Made by a program: the position numbers and the translations under genes
In this document: positions 15,715-23,678 of the stretch, piece after piece
Position numbering within the stretch: the stretch's first letter is position 1
Layout: each line of letters starts with the position of its first letter
Source of the DNA: an uncultured Prevotella sp.
GTDB taxonomy: Bacteria > Bacteroidota > Bacteroidia > Bacteroidales > Bacteroidaceae
Assembly: GCA_937877685.1 (NCBI GenBank)
Contig: CALFGU010000182.1
Span: 1-38,499, forward strand
Length of the DNA: 38,499 nucleotides
Direction of reading: 5' to 3'
Notes under the pieces: generated by a model
What the model was told of the DNA's origin: nothing
What the model saw: only the letters and a program-made list of their open reading frames with translations
Databases searched by the model: none

Positions 15715-16341
15715 TTAATCGTTAACCGTTCTAAGTTCGTCTGAATAAAAAATATCCTTAGGAGCAACAACCTCTTGGTTCATAGTAATGCCACGGCGTT
15801 TCATCGCCTTCTTAATTTTAGGAATATTGTTCGTGCCCAAAATCAAATAATCACTCACCTGCTTCATCTCGCAGAGTTCAATGTCCAGTTGCTTTTGGTA
15901 AATGTCATATACCAACTCCGAGCAATAGTAAATCCCGTTGTCCTTCTTAAATCCCAAGTCATAAGGCTTACCCAAATACTGGCGATACTTAATCTTGATA
16001 TTCTCCGCATGCTTTGGGCGCTTCAACCAATACCCATCCGCACGATTGATAAACTGGCGGAGCGGAGTCAACTTCAACGTATTCAGCGTCTCCAACACAT
16101 AAGGTTTGCCGCCCTTCATCACGATAACACCGCAGTGCGTAATATGCGAGCGAGTCCCCCATTTAATAAGCGGCGACTGCTGAGACTTCGATTCTTGGAA
16201 TATCACATCCCCCTCCCTCACATCCGTCGGCATCTCCGTCCGCTTCGTCATCTCCTCTGTAACCATACTGCCAAACAAACTCGTAACCGACACAGCCAAA
16301 AGCGCAACAGCGCACAACGCTACTTTCAAACTTTTCTTCAT
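15715..16341 (-). CDS. YiiX/YebB-like NlpC/P60-type cysteine hydrolase
   Basis: A 208-residue secreted protein with a signal peptide (residues 1-25). It has the permuted NlpC/P60 order: REGDVIFQE (43-50), then THCGVIV with His69, Glu84 in VLETLN, and the nucleophile Cys140 in GIYYCSELVYDIYQ. The family (YiiX, EcxA-like, DUF830) hydrolyses amide or ester bonds in lipids or peptidoglycan; the substrate of this member is unknown. It heads the five-gene unit running to 12869, and its promoter overlaps the tail of the upstream terminator. Confidence 0.88.
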   Translation of the reverse strand: MKKSLKVALCAVALLAVSVTSLFGSMVTEEMTKRTEMPTDVREGDVIFQESKSQQSPLIKWGTRSHITHCGVIVMKGGKPYVLETLNTLKLTPLRQFINRADGYWLKRPKHAENIKIKYRQYLGKPYDLGFKKDNGIYYCSELVYDIYQKQLDIELCEMKQVSDYLILGTNNIPKIKKAMKRRGITMNQEVVAPKDIFYSDELRTVND

Positions 16342-16396
16342 AGTTCTATTTCATTAAATAACAATTAAATTAACAATCATTTGCTTTTTCTGTCAG

Positions 16397-16428
16397 CAAA
16401 ATTACCCACTCCCAGACTCAAGGCAAAA
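16397..16428 (-). promoter_or_regulatory. Promoter of the envelope-hydrolase operon
   Basis: On the minus strand TTTTG (16424-16428) lies 19 bases before TAATTTTG (16397-16404), a near-consensus Bacteroidetes sigma-70-type promoter. The start codon of the YiiX-like gene is 56 bases downstream. The -33 box lies inside the U-tract of the terminator at 16433-16457. Confidence 0.75.
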
Positions 16429-16457
16429 TAAAAAGGAGTCCGCTGTACGAACTCCTT
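16424..16457 (-). terminator. Terminator of the EF-hand/FHA/PP2C operon (copy 1 of a duplicated element)
   Basis: On the minus strand AAGGAGTTCG and CGGACTCCTT form a 10-base stem with a 5-base loop, followed by TTTTATTTTG. The 38 bases at 16420-16457 are identical to 27023-27060. Weaker similarity (14 of 18 bases) continues on the side towards 16475. Confidence 0.9.
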
Positions 16458-16505
16458 GGTTTGTTGTATGAACTGATGATGAAATATGATTTCTAGCAGA
16501 AATTC

Positions 16506-17642
16506 TTAGTTGTCAGCACTATCAATAGTCTTAACGTCCTCCAATATATCTTTGAGTTTAGAAGTATCTTTACTCAAAGAATCATTTGACATTTTCGGCG
16601 TCACTTCTTTCAAGATTGTTACTAATTTCGTACTATCACCCTCGAGGGAAGAGTCTTCTTTTTCTTGAGAAAGGTAAAAGAAAGCAGTACAACTTCCAAC
16701 AACAAGTAGCAATACTGATAGTAACAACAACCATTTGTTATGATGGGATAAACGAGTTTGTATAGAAATTTTATTCTTATTACTACTCGTAGGAACTTCA
16801 CTTATAGCTATATCATTCTCCTCATTTAGCTCAACACCAACAATTATATCTCCATTATTTACCTGAGTGTCCTCATTTTCTACGACAACATCGTCCACGG
16901 GAATCAAGTAACAGGTATAATTGTCTTTTGTCTTGCCATCGCAGATATACTTAATTGCATTTAGTTTCTGACAATCCGACAAATTGGAGGTTGCTAATAT
17001 CTCACAAAGTTTATCATTCGTCAATTGTTCCAAAATACCATCACTACATAAGAAGAAGTAATCTCCCTTTTGTATGTCATTGAAAGAGTACACATCCGCC
17101 TTATGGCGACGCTCCAAATTTGGTTGCATGGCACGAGTAATGATATTCTTCTGCGGGAAGTTTACTGCTTCTTCTTCAGTTAATTCACCAGCACGAAGTA
17201 AATCATTAACTAACGAATGATCAGAGGATTGATACATGATGCCAGTATTGGGGCGGATATGATAGATGCGGCTATCCCCAATATGAGCCACAAGATAGCC
17301 GTTTCGGTGAAGGTACAGACACGTCATAGTTGTACCCATTTTCTTTATACCTCCTACATCCTTCTTGTCTAACTCATCATAAGCATATTCCAATGCTTGC
17401 TTAAATAGTTCTGGAGTCATTACACCATCTTCAGGTTGATGTTTATCTAAATACCCACCCAAAGATCCACAAACCGTAGCACTAGCAACCTCCCCATATT
17501 CATGTCCTCCCATGCCATCACATAGCACAAAGAAGTTATTCTTTACACTAACTGCTTCTGCTGAAGGATATATACAATCCTCTTGATTATCCTTCCTACC
17601 AATTTCGCTGAAACAAAGTGGTTGTCTTATTGTTATTCTCAT
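16506..17642 (-). CDS. PP2C-type Ser/Thr protein phosphatase with a membrane helix
   Basis: A 378-residue protein. The PP2C core (1-240) has all metal-binding acids: Glu21-Asp22 in RKDNQEDC, Asp42 in CDGMGGHEYGE, Asp191 in LCSDGI, and Asp230 in TKDNYTC; GDSRIYH at 122-128 is also typical. A membrane helix follows at about 294-314 (WLLLLSVLLLVVGSCTAFFYL), with a short Ser/Thr/Lys/Asp-rich periplasmic tail. It is related to PrpC/PppA phosphatases that reverse Hanks-kinase phosphorylation, here most likely by the two kinases encoded upstream. It lies 4 bases after the zinc-ribbon FHA gene, so the two are co-translated. Confidence 0.93.
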   Translation of the reverse strand: MRITIRQPLCFSEIGRKDNQEDCIYPSAEAVSVKNNFFVLCDGMGGHEYGEVASATVCGSLGGYLDKHQPEDGVMTPELFKQALEYAYDELDKKDVGGIKKMGTTMTCLYLHRNGYLVAHIGDSRIYHIRPNTGIMYQSSDHSLVNDLLRAGELTEEEAVNFPQKNIITRAMQPNLERRHKADVYSFNDIQKGDYFFLCSDGILEQLTNDKLCEILATSNLSDCQKLNAIKYICDGKTKDNYTCYLIPVDDVVVENEDTQVNNGDIIVGVELNEENDIAISEVPTSSNKNKISIQTRLSHHNKWLLLLSVLLLVVGSCTAFFYLSQEKEDSSLEGDSTKLVTILKEVTPKMSNDSLSKDTSKLKDILEDVKTIDSADN

Positions 17643-17646
17643 ACAC

Positions 17647-18195
17647 TTATATTATTTGTGTCGCTTCGTCATCAGTTTCTTCCAAATAGATATCCGTTGT
17701 GCCTAATGTAAGTTTGTCGCCAAAATTTAGGTTAAGAATATCATTTCGTTGGATGGGTTTATCATTCAAAACGATGATGTTTTTTGAATTGATTTCCACC
17801 AAGCGATGTTCCATACCATGCGCAGTTTTGATTACATCAATCTGCAAGTGGCGACGACTCATATAAGGGTCTTGAGTAATCTGAATGTCTGCCTTACCAC
17901 TTTGTGCAATGCGCCCAATGACATTCGTACCCATTTTCAGCGGACAACGCTGATTAGTTGTTGCAACTCGGATTTGCCCTATGTCAAATTTCTGTTGCAT
18001 CATATTACCTGGTAATTGAGTTGCTTCCTCATCATCACCTTGTCCACCTTTTGCAACGGCACCGCCTTGATATACATTTGCAGTAGCTTTAAAGTGACAG
18101 ATTGGACATTCTACAATCTTATCTTGATACCCAGGAACCTCTGAAAAAGAAAGACGAGTCCTACAATTGGGGCAAACTAAGAATATTTTTTTCAT
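17647..18195 (-). CDS. Zinc-ribbon plus FHA domain protein
   Basis: A 182-residue soluble protein. Residues 8-33 form a zinc ribbon (Cys8, Cys11, Cys30, Cys33 in CPNC and CPIC). The FHA domain covers about 83-172, with phosphothreonine-binding residues Arg95 in VIGR, Ser113 and His116 in MSRRH, and Asn139 in NSKN. The FHA domain reads phosphorylated threonines. Two acidic threonine motifs, DDEEATQLP (55-62) and DDEATQII at the C-terminus, flank the domain and look like possible kinase sites that the FHA domain could bind in turn. It sits between the EF-hand-like gene and the PP2C gene (gaps of 10 and 4 bases). Confidence 0.9.
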   Translation of the reverse strand: MKKIFLVCPNCRTRLSFSEVPGYQDKIVECPICHFKATANVYQGGAVAKGGQGDDEEATQLPGNMMQQKFDIGQIRVATTNQRCPLKMGTNVIGRIAQSGKADIQITQDPYMSRRHLQIDVIKTAHGMEHRLVEINSKNIIVLNDKPIQRNDILNLNFGDKLTLGTTDIYLEETDDEATQII

Positions 18196-18205
18196 ATACG
18201 CAAAT

Positions 18206-19099
18206 TTATGCCATAGAATTTATATCAGTATCATTTATATAGTCAGGCATATCTTCACCATTAACCATATACAAGTCAGGGGGGTAAGTGGCAACCATCT
18301 GTTGTTGCAAATAAGCTGTACGGACTCCTACTTCCGAAATATCATAAATTTCGTTTTCCGAAACTTGTCCGTCATTATTTTCATCTACTAAGATAACATC
18401 CACTACTCCATTATTATCTACATCCACCAACAAAGCTTGTTCCTCCTCAAATTCAATACCTGCAATAGTCATTTGAATTCCTTGTGGGGCAACAACTGTC
18501 TCAACTCCTAAAACCTTAAGACCATCTTGAGATTGTTCATCCACCATTTCTGCATTCGCTTCAATTACTGGTTCAGTCTTAGTTGTTGTAGTTAGAGAAG
18601 GAGTTATATTCGTTGCTGGTTTATCAGCAACTGATTGGTAATCAATTTTTGATTGAAAATTCGCGCGGTCTTCAGTCGACATATTGTTCCACTCTTCTTC
18701 ATAGTATGTACCATACATCCGCCCTCTCCATTCGAACACTCCTCCTAGTCCCACCTGAGCACGAGCTTCGGAAAAGGCTTGTGAGAAAGAGTAATCATCA
18801 TTTACTTGAGCAATACGTACACCCTCATCTGTAGCCAACAATACATCTTCCGAAACAACTATTTCAGATGTTGTTTCAGAGATAGTCGGTTGTTGTGTTG
18901 CAACAACATTCTCTTCGTCAGAAATTTCTGGAGTTATTACAATCTCTTCATGAGTGGAGGGTTTGGCATAAGCATTTCCAACTACTCCACTAGCAACCTT
19001 GGCCACAATTTTCCCGTAACCAGAACACTGTTCTAGAGATTTTTCCTTTTTCCTTTTCGTTTGGTTCTGATTTATGGTTTGAGTTCCTTCGTTATTCAC
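18206..19099 (-). CDS. EF-hand-like protein of the kinase cluster, unknown function
   Basis: A 297-residue protein without a signal peptide or clear membrane helix. The N-terminus is polar and basic (TKRKKEKSLEQ). A Thr/Glu-rich linker follows, then a compact module at about 100-147 (SFSQAFSEARAQVGLGGVFE, then WRGRMYGTYYEEEWNNMS), and a second Thr-rich linker. Near the C-terminus, residues 239-250 (DENNDGQVSENE) are a perfect EF-hand calcium loop. A related loop, DVDNNGVVD, starts at 226. The many Thr residues could be kinase targets. It is the first gene of the unit with the FHA and PP2C genes. I do not recognise a named family. Confidence 0.75.
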   Translation of the reverse strand: MNNEGTQTINQNQTKRKKEKSLEQCSGYGKIVAKVASGVVGNAYAKPSTHEEIVITPEISDEENVVATQQPTISETTSEIVVSEDVLLATDEGVRIAQVNDDYSFSQAFSEARAQVGLGGVFEWRGRMYGTYYEEEWNNMSTEDRANFQSKIDYQSVADKPATNITPSLTTTTKTEPVIEANAEMVDEQSQDGLKVLGVETVVAPQGIQMTIAGIEFEEEQALLVDVDNNGVVDVILVDENNDGQVSENEIYDISEVGVRTAYLQQQMVATYPPDLYMVNGEDMPDYINDTDINSMA

Positions 19100-19218
19100 A
19101 ATAGTTCTAATTTTTGAGTAAACTTATTTTGTATAGATTGATGTTTTACTCAACTTTTTCAAGAAAATTCCCTTTTTAAAGAATCGGATTATAATAGAAG
19201 TAATTTGACTTTACTGCG

Positions 19219-20550
19219 TTATTCGGAGGTGTATGTATAACTTGAAAATGTATCTGTTGGAGTTGTATAATCTTCTATTCCAGTGTTGTATGACTCCGTG
19301 TTGTATGACTCCGTGTCGTATTTCACCGTGTCGTATTTCTCCTGATAGTAGTAAGGACGACTATACATTTCTTGATAATACACTTCATAAAAATAATAGT
19401 ATAAGCACCCCATCGTCACAAGAAGAATGAGGAACATAACTCCGATACATCCACAACCGAATTTTCCAAAACAAGAATTCTTCTTCACTTTTTTATCAGA
19501 ATGATTTAAAGACGAGGAAGACTTTGGTTTTATATTTTGGTTTGTTTGCTTCTTTTTTTCCGTCGTCTCTTTTCTATTAGAAGGTGTGGTTTTCTTTTCT
19601 GATAAGGTTTTTGTTTCTTCTGTGTCGCTCTGATTTTTTTGTGCTTGTGTATTTATTGGACTTTGAACTGACTGACGTTGACGGGTGGGAGACTTTAATA
19701 ACATCAAAAACTCAGACAAGTTGTTCGGCCTATCTACCTTGCGTACTTGCATTGCCTTCTTTATGGTTTCTGCTACAGACGCAGAAAGTGTAGGGGGCAA
19801 TGATGGTAAACCTTCATTTATGAGATCCATTGCTTGTGGCGGAGTTTTTCCAGTAACCAGTTTATATAAAGTGGCGCCTAAGGAGTAAATATCCGTTTGA
19901 GGAGAGAAAGTATTGACTCCCCCTTGCTTGTATTGCTCCATCGGAGCATAACCATGACTGATACCTACAGGAGTTGTACTCGTCTGTCCGCCCTGCTCAT
20001 CGTATTGTTTGGAAAGTCCAAAATCAATCAATATGGTTCTTTGGTCAGATTGACACACCATAATATTTGCAGGTTTAATATCCAAATGATTTATGCTACG
20101 CTGATGGATGAAATCTAAAGCGGATGCGACCTGTTTGATATACTCTACCGCTTCTCCTTCTGGCAACGCCCCTCTTCTCTTTACCATTTCAGATAGACTT
20201 TCTCCATCAATATAGTCCATCACATAATAAGCCGTGTTGTTTTCCATGAAGATGTCATGAATACGGATAATATTGGGATGTTCCAATTTGGAGATTGTGC
20301 GCGCTTCTTTCAAGAATTTTGCCATAAAGCGCTCTACCGTTTCACGACTACTTTGTGTGCCAAGAGTTACATGACTCGTCGCCTCATCACGTTCACAATA
20401 TTCCTTAAAGAAAAATTCCTTGATACAAACCTTTCTATCCAGAAGTTCTTGAGTAGCGAGGTAGGTAATACCAAACCCACCTTGACCTAATAATTTTTCT
20501 ATTTTATATTTGCCTCCTTGGAGGAGTGAATTCTTAGGTAATTGTTGCAT
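19219..20550 (-). CDS. Hanks-type Ser/Thr kinase 1, single membrane helix and Tyr-rich tail
   Basis: A 443-residue kinase. The P-loop is GQGGFG (22-27), the ATP lysine Lys44 in VCIKE, the helix C glutamate probably Glu82, the catalytic loop HLDIKPAN with Asp157 and Asn162, and the metal loop DFG (176-178). HLD replaces the usual HRD, so it is a non-RD kinase. After the domain (1-285) comes a Ser/Thr/Lys-rich linker, one membrane helix (about 366-385), and an outer tail with four 5-residue repeats KYDTV, KYDTE, SYNTE, SYNTG. A 560-bp part (19877-20436) is identical to kinase 2. It lies 21 bases after kinase 2 and is co-transcribed. Confidence 0.93.
   Translation of the reverse strand: MQQLPKNSLLQGGKYKIEKLLGQGGFGITYLATQELLDRKVCIKEFFFKEYCERDEATSHVTLGTQSSRETVERFMAKFLKEARTISKLEHPNIIRIHDIFMENNTAYYVMDYIDGESLSEMVKRRGALPEGEAVEYIKQVASALDFIHQRSINHLDIKPANIMVCQSDQRTILIDFGLSKQYDEQGGQTSTTPVGISHGYAPMEQYKQGGVNTFSPQTDIYSLGATLYKLVTGKTPPQAMDLINEGLPSLPPTLSASVAETIKKAMQVRKVDRPNNLSEFLMLLKSPTRQRQSVQSPINTQAQKNQSDTEETKTLSEKKTTPSNRKETTEKKKQTNQNIKPKSSSSLNHSDKKVKKNSCFGKFGCGCIGVMFLILLVTMGCLYYYFYEVYYQEMYSRPYYYQEKYDTVKYDTESYNTESYNTGIEDYTTPTDTFSSYTYTSE
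19283..19342. repeat. 15-bp tandem repeat inside the kinase 1 tail
   Basis: Four units of 15 bases (19283-19297, 19298-19312, 19313-19327, 19328-19342): the first two are identical and the last two differ from them by a few bases. They encode the pentapeptide repeat (K/S)Y(D/N)T(E/V/G) in the outer part of kinase 1. The unit length keeps frame, so copy number could vary without breaking the protein. Confidence 0.85.
19877..20436. repeat. Kinase-domain duplicated tract, copy 1
   Basis: By reading line against line I find no difference over these 560 bases compared with 21662-22221. The flanks differ by scattered changes on both sides (for example 19876 G against 21661 A, and 20437 A against 22222 G). 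Confidence 0.85.
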
Positions 20551-20571
20551 ATATTTTAATCAAAATTATTT

Positions 20572-22335
20572 TCATCCAAAGTAATTTCCATATAAATTTG
20601 TAAACAAAATAAACGTAACTATTCGTTCAATTATAAAGAATAAGTATAATAATTTATGTTTACTAATAGGTATCTTGAAATCTAGTTGGCACCATGTGTT
20701 AACTCCACTTTGTTTTATGGACAACAACATGAACATACAAAATAGACATACATATATCCAAAAATGTGGGACATAATAATCTAATGGAAGTAGCAATAAA
20801 CCAAGACCTATGAATATGGAGATGACTCCTTTTTTATCCCATAATAATATTTGTGCGATACCTAATGGTATTAGTATAATTGATGTACAATGTACCAGCA
20901 ACATGAATTTATAATCTTGAATCCAGCAGTAGTTGTGATCGTAATAATAGCAGAACCTCCAATGAATACATTCTGTACAGAACAAACATAATGTATAAAA
21001 AGATGCTAGTAAGAAACTGATTATCGGATTCTGAATTTTATTATTAACTTTATTGTATGCCCTCAATTTGCGACTTAAAAGGAACGAACAAACGATAGTT
21101 GCGATAGTTACAAATATATAACCAAACCATTTATCACCTAATCCCAATGAATATAACCATCCTGAGTAATTCCAATCTACAATCCAGACCAAATCTACAA
21201 AAAAGGCAATGCAGATTAAATAAAAAATTGTCTTACTACAATATGGGAATTTTTCAGTTCCGATTTTCTTTTCATTATTTCCACTTATAGTTTGGGATGA
21301 TAAAGATGGTTGAACTATTGTTGCTTTTACGTCATTGTGATGGTAGTGAGGTCTCACAAGACCTTGTTCTGCCTGACGATTGTCTTTCCCTATTAAAACA
21401 ATTGTTTCTTCTGAATTAACTTTGGAGTATTCTGGGGTACAAGTTTGCTTAAATGACGGAGTCTGCTGGGGCGTAGAATTTAAAATCTTTAAAAACTCAG
21501 AAATACTACTTGGTCTATCCACTTTGCGGAATTGCATCGCTTTCTTTATCGTTTCTACTACAGACGCAGAAAGCGTTGGGGGCAATGATGGTAAACCTTC
21601 ATCTATAAGGTCCATTGCTTGTGGCGGAGTATTTCCAGTCACCAATTTATATAAAGTGGCACCTAAGGAGTAAATATCCGTTTGAGGAGAGAAAGTATTG
21701 ACTCCCCCTTGCTTGTATTGCTCCATCGGAGCATAACCATGACTGATACCTACAGGAGTTGTACTCGTCTGTCCGCCCTGCTCATCGTATTGTTTGGAAA
21801 GTCCAAAATCAATCAATATGGTTCTTTGGTCAGATTGACACACCATAATATTTGCAGGTTTAATATCCAAATGATTTATGCTACGCTGATGGATGAAATC
21901 TAAAGCGGATGCGACCTGTTTGATATACTCTACCGCTTCTCCTTCTGGCAACGCCCCTCTTCTCTTTACCATTTCAGATAGACTTTCTCCATCAATATAG
22001 TCCATCACATAATAAGCCGTGTTGTTTTCCATGAAGATGTCATGAATACGGATAATATTGGGATGTTCCAATTTGGAGATTGTGCGCGCTTCTTTCAAGA
22101 ATTTTGCCATAAAGCGCTCTACCGTTTCACGACTACTTTGTGTGCCAAGAGTTACATGACTCGTCGCCTCATCACGTTCACAATATTCCTTAAAGAAAAA
22201 TTCCTTGATACAAACCTTTCTGTCCAGAAGTTCTTGATTTGCAAGGTAGGTAATTCCAAACCCACCTTGACCTAATATTTTTTCTATTTTATATTTGTCT
22301 CCTTGGAGGAGTGTGCCAGTTTGTAGTTGTTGCAT
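20572..22335 (-). CDS. Hanks-type Ser/Thr kinase 2, multi-pass membrane C-terminus
   Basis: A 587-residue kinase. The first 285 residues match kinase 1 almost exactly, with the same P-loop, VCIKE lysine, HLDIKPAN and DFG motifs. The linker (about 290-365) carries EETIVLIGKD and other Thr-rich pieces. The C-terminal part is quite different: five or six membrane helices starting near residue 370 (TIFYLICIAFFVDLVWIVDW, FGYIFVTIATIVCSFLL, PIISFLLASFYTLCLF, and others). This resembles kinases with a multi-pass DUF-type sensor. It is the first gene of the kinase pair. No consensus promoter is seen in the 244 bases upstream. Confidence 0.92.
   Translation of the reverse strand: MQQLQTGTLLQGDKYKIEKILGQGGFGITYLANQELLDRKVCIKEFFFKEYCERDEATSHVTLGTQSSRETVERFMAKFLKEARTISKLEHPNIIRIHDIFMENNTAYYVMDYIDGESLSEMVKRRGALPEGEAVEYIKQVASALDFIHQRSINHLDIKPANIMVCQSDQRTILIDFGLSKQYDEQGGQTSTTPVGISHGYAPMEQYKQGGVNTFSPQTDIYSLGATLYKLVTGNTPPQAMDLIDEGLPSLPPTLSASVVETIKKAMQFRKVDRPSSISEFLKILNSTPQQTPSFKQTCTPEYSKVNSEETIVLIGKDNRQAEQGLVRPHYHHNDVKATIVQPSLSSQTISGNNEKKIGTEKFPYCSKTIFYLICIAFFVDLVWIVDWNYSGWLYSLGLGDKWFGYIFVTIATIVCSFLLSRKLRAYNKVNNKIQNPIISFLLASFYTLCLFCTECIHWRFCYYYDHNYCWIQDYKFMLLVHCTSIILIPLGIAQILLWDKKGVISIFIGLGLLLLPLDYYVPHFWIYVCLFCMFMLLSIKQSGVNTWCQLDFKIPISKHKLLYLFFIIERIVTFILFTNLYGNYFG
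21662..22221. repeat. Kinase-domain duplicated tract, copy 2
   Basis: Partner of 19877-20436, same orientation, offset 1785 bases. Outside the tract the two genes differ at scattered sites while still encoding similar residues, so the identical block stands out from the older duplication. Confidence 0.85.
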
Positions 22336-22579
22336 TTAATTTAGAGTCGCTTTATAAAGAAAGTATGAGGAGAGCAATCTAGAAAAAGGTGTAATTGATG
22401 AACGTTTGAATTTAATAAACGTTTTGTTTATGAACAATGTTGCGACATACAATAGTGTAATGCCTAAATGCTTTTAGATTTTGACGAATTCTCACAGACA
22501 AAAAAGTCTTGTTTGGCGAGGGGAAACGAATAAAAATCAGTGGAATGTAAAATGGATAATAGGTAAGTTAAGAAACAAT

Positions 22580-23269
22580 TTATTTCCATTTGCATTTGCA
22601 GAAACTACAAACTGATTTATTTTCTAAGGTTTCAAATGGTACAAACCCTAAAAAGTTTCCACAGTTTGGACAAACATATTCGATCATAAAATGTTTGTTG
22701 AGTGCTTCCATTTTTTCAGGGTTGTTCTTGTTACTATTGTATGATTTTACCAAAGAGTAAATTAAGAGTGCGAAACCAAAGATTCCAATTAAAGGAGCAA
22801 AGTTGCCCAAACCAGGAATAGCAACAGCTCCCATACCGACTATAGATAATAAAGTCATGGGGAGCATACGATAGAAGTTGTTCATACCTGCTTCCTTTTG
22901 GAGTGCTATTTTATCAGCAGTATATTTATCATACACCTGCTTTAGTCTAAGAAACCTTGCCTGGTATTCTTGTTGGCGAAGAGGAGGATGAGATTCTTTT
23001 AAAACTTCATCAGATTCAACTTGCTTGCTTATTTCGGGGATAAGTTCCTTGACGCTAATCTTGAATGTTGTTCCTAATTGTATAATAGAATCAGGGGTAA
23101 CTACGCTACGGACTATACTTCTTCCATCCACAAAAGTGCCGTTTGCACTAAGATTCTCCAAGGTGTAAGTGCCATCCGCATTTGACGTAAGTTTACAATG
23201 TTCACGACTAACGCTTAAATCAGTAATAATAGCATGCTGTTGTCCTTTACGACCTACAATAATTACCAT
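22580..23269 (-). CDS. FHA domain membrane protein with C-terminal zinc ribbon
   Basis: A 229-residue protein. The FHA domain is at the very N-terminus (1-75), with Arg7 in VGRKG, Ser21-Arg-Glu-His24, and Asn43-Gly-Thr45 in LSANGTFVDGR. A helical linker (90-125) follows, then two membrane helices (about 135-155 and 157-177). A cytoplasmic zinc ribbon closes the protein, with Cys200, Cys203, Cys221 and Cys224 (CPNC and CSFC). The FHA domain would bind phosphothreonine at the membrane, next to the kinases encoded downstream. Its order, FHA first and ribbon last, is the reverse of the two other FHA proteins in the window. Confidence 0.9.
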   Translation of the reverse strand: MVIIVGRKGQQHAIITDLSVSREHCKLTSNADGTYTLENLSANGTFVDGRSIVRSVVTPDSIIQLGTTFKISVKELIPEISKQVESDEVLKESHPPLRQQEYQARFLRLKQVYDKYTADKIALQKEAGMNNFYRMLPMTLLSIVGMGAVAIPGLGNFAPLIGIFGFALLIYSLVKSYNSNKNNPEKMEALNKHFMIEYVCPNCGNFLGFVPFETLENKSVCSFCKCKWK

Positions 23270-23678
23270 GTTTTATCTCTTTTGAATATATAATTCCTTC
23301 AACTTCTCTTTTCCCATAGGTAGGGTGTATTATAACACTATATGCCGAGAGTGACTCTCGGGCATTCCGCCACAATTCGCCTTGCTTTTTTGTAGACTCT
23401 TGAGATTCGTAAAGGGATTAAGTTTCTCTCACGACTCTCATTCATCAGTCCACCGATGCAATGACTTGTTCACCCTAAGTGTGTCTAAGTCAAGGGCAAA
23501 TTTAGGATATTTTTTCTAAAATACCAACAAATCTTAATTTTCTTTAAGGGGCAGCTATTTAAATCTTATGAAGACATCGAATCATGTTCTGACACATTCA
23601 TTATTTTCATGCCCAAAGTATTTCTATGTCCTACAGACGCATTTATCTATAGGAACTTACATGCTACTTATCTATCTC
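23270..23678. other. Long leader and intergenic region before the membrane FHA gene
   Basis: No gene is visible. From the promoter at 23497-23527 a leader of about 220 bases runs to the FHA start. It contains a hairpin at 23342-23364: arms ATGCCGAGAG and CTCTCGGGCAT with one bulged base and a 3-base loop, without a U-tract. A weaker 8-base hairpin (TCCTACAG with CTATAGGA) lies near 23629-23655, downstream of the 23679 gene. Confidence 0.55.
23497..23527 (-). promoter_or_regulatory. Promoter of the membrane FHA gene
   Basis: On the minus strand TTG (23525-23527) lies 20 bases before TAAATTTG (23497-23504). Transcription would start near 23490, giving a leader of about 220 bases before the start codon at 23269. 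Confidence 0.65.

Noticed and set aside
23422..23448. Hammerhead-ribozyme-like core on the minus strand (CTGATGA followed 15 bases later by GAAAC)
   Set aside because: The bases between the two motifs do not pair to form stem II, and no matching stem III strand ending in a cleavage triplet is found nearby. It is most likely chance.
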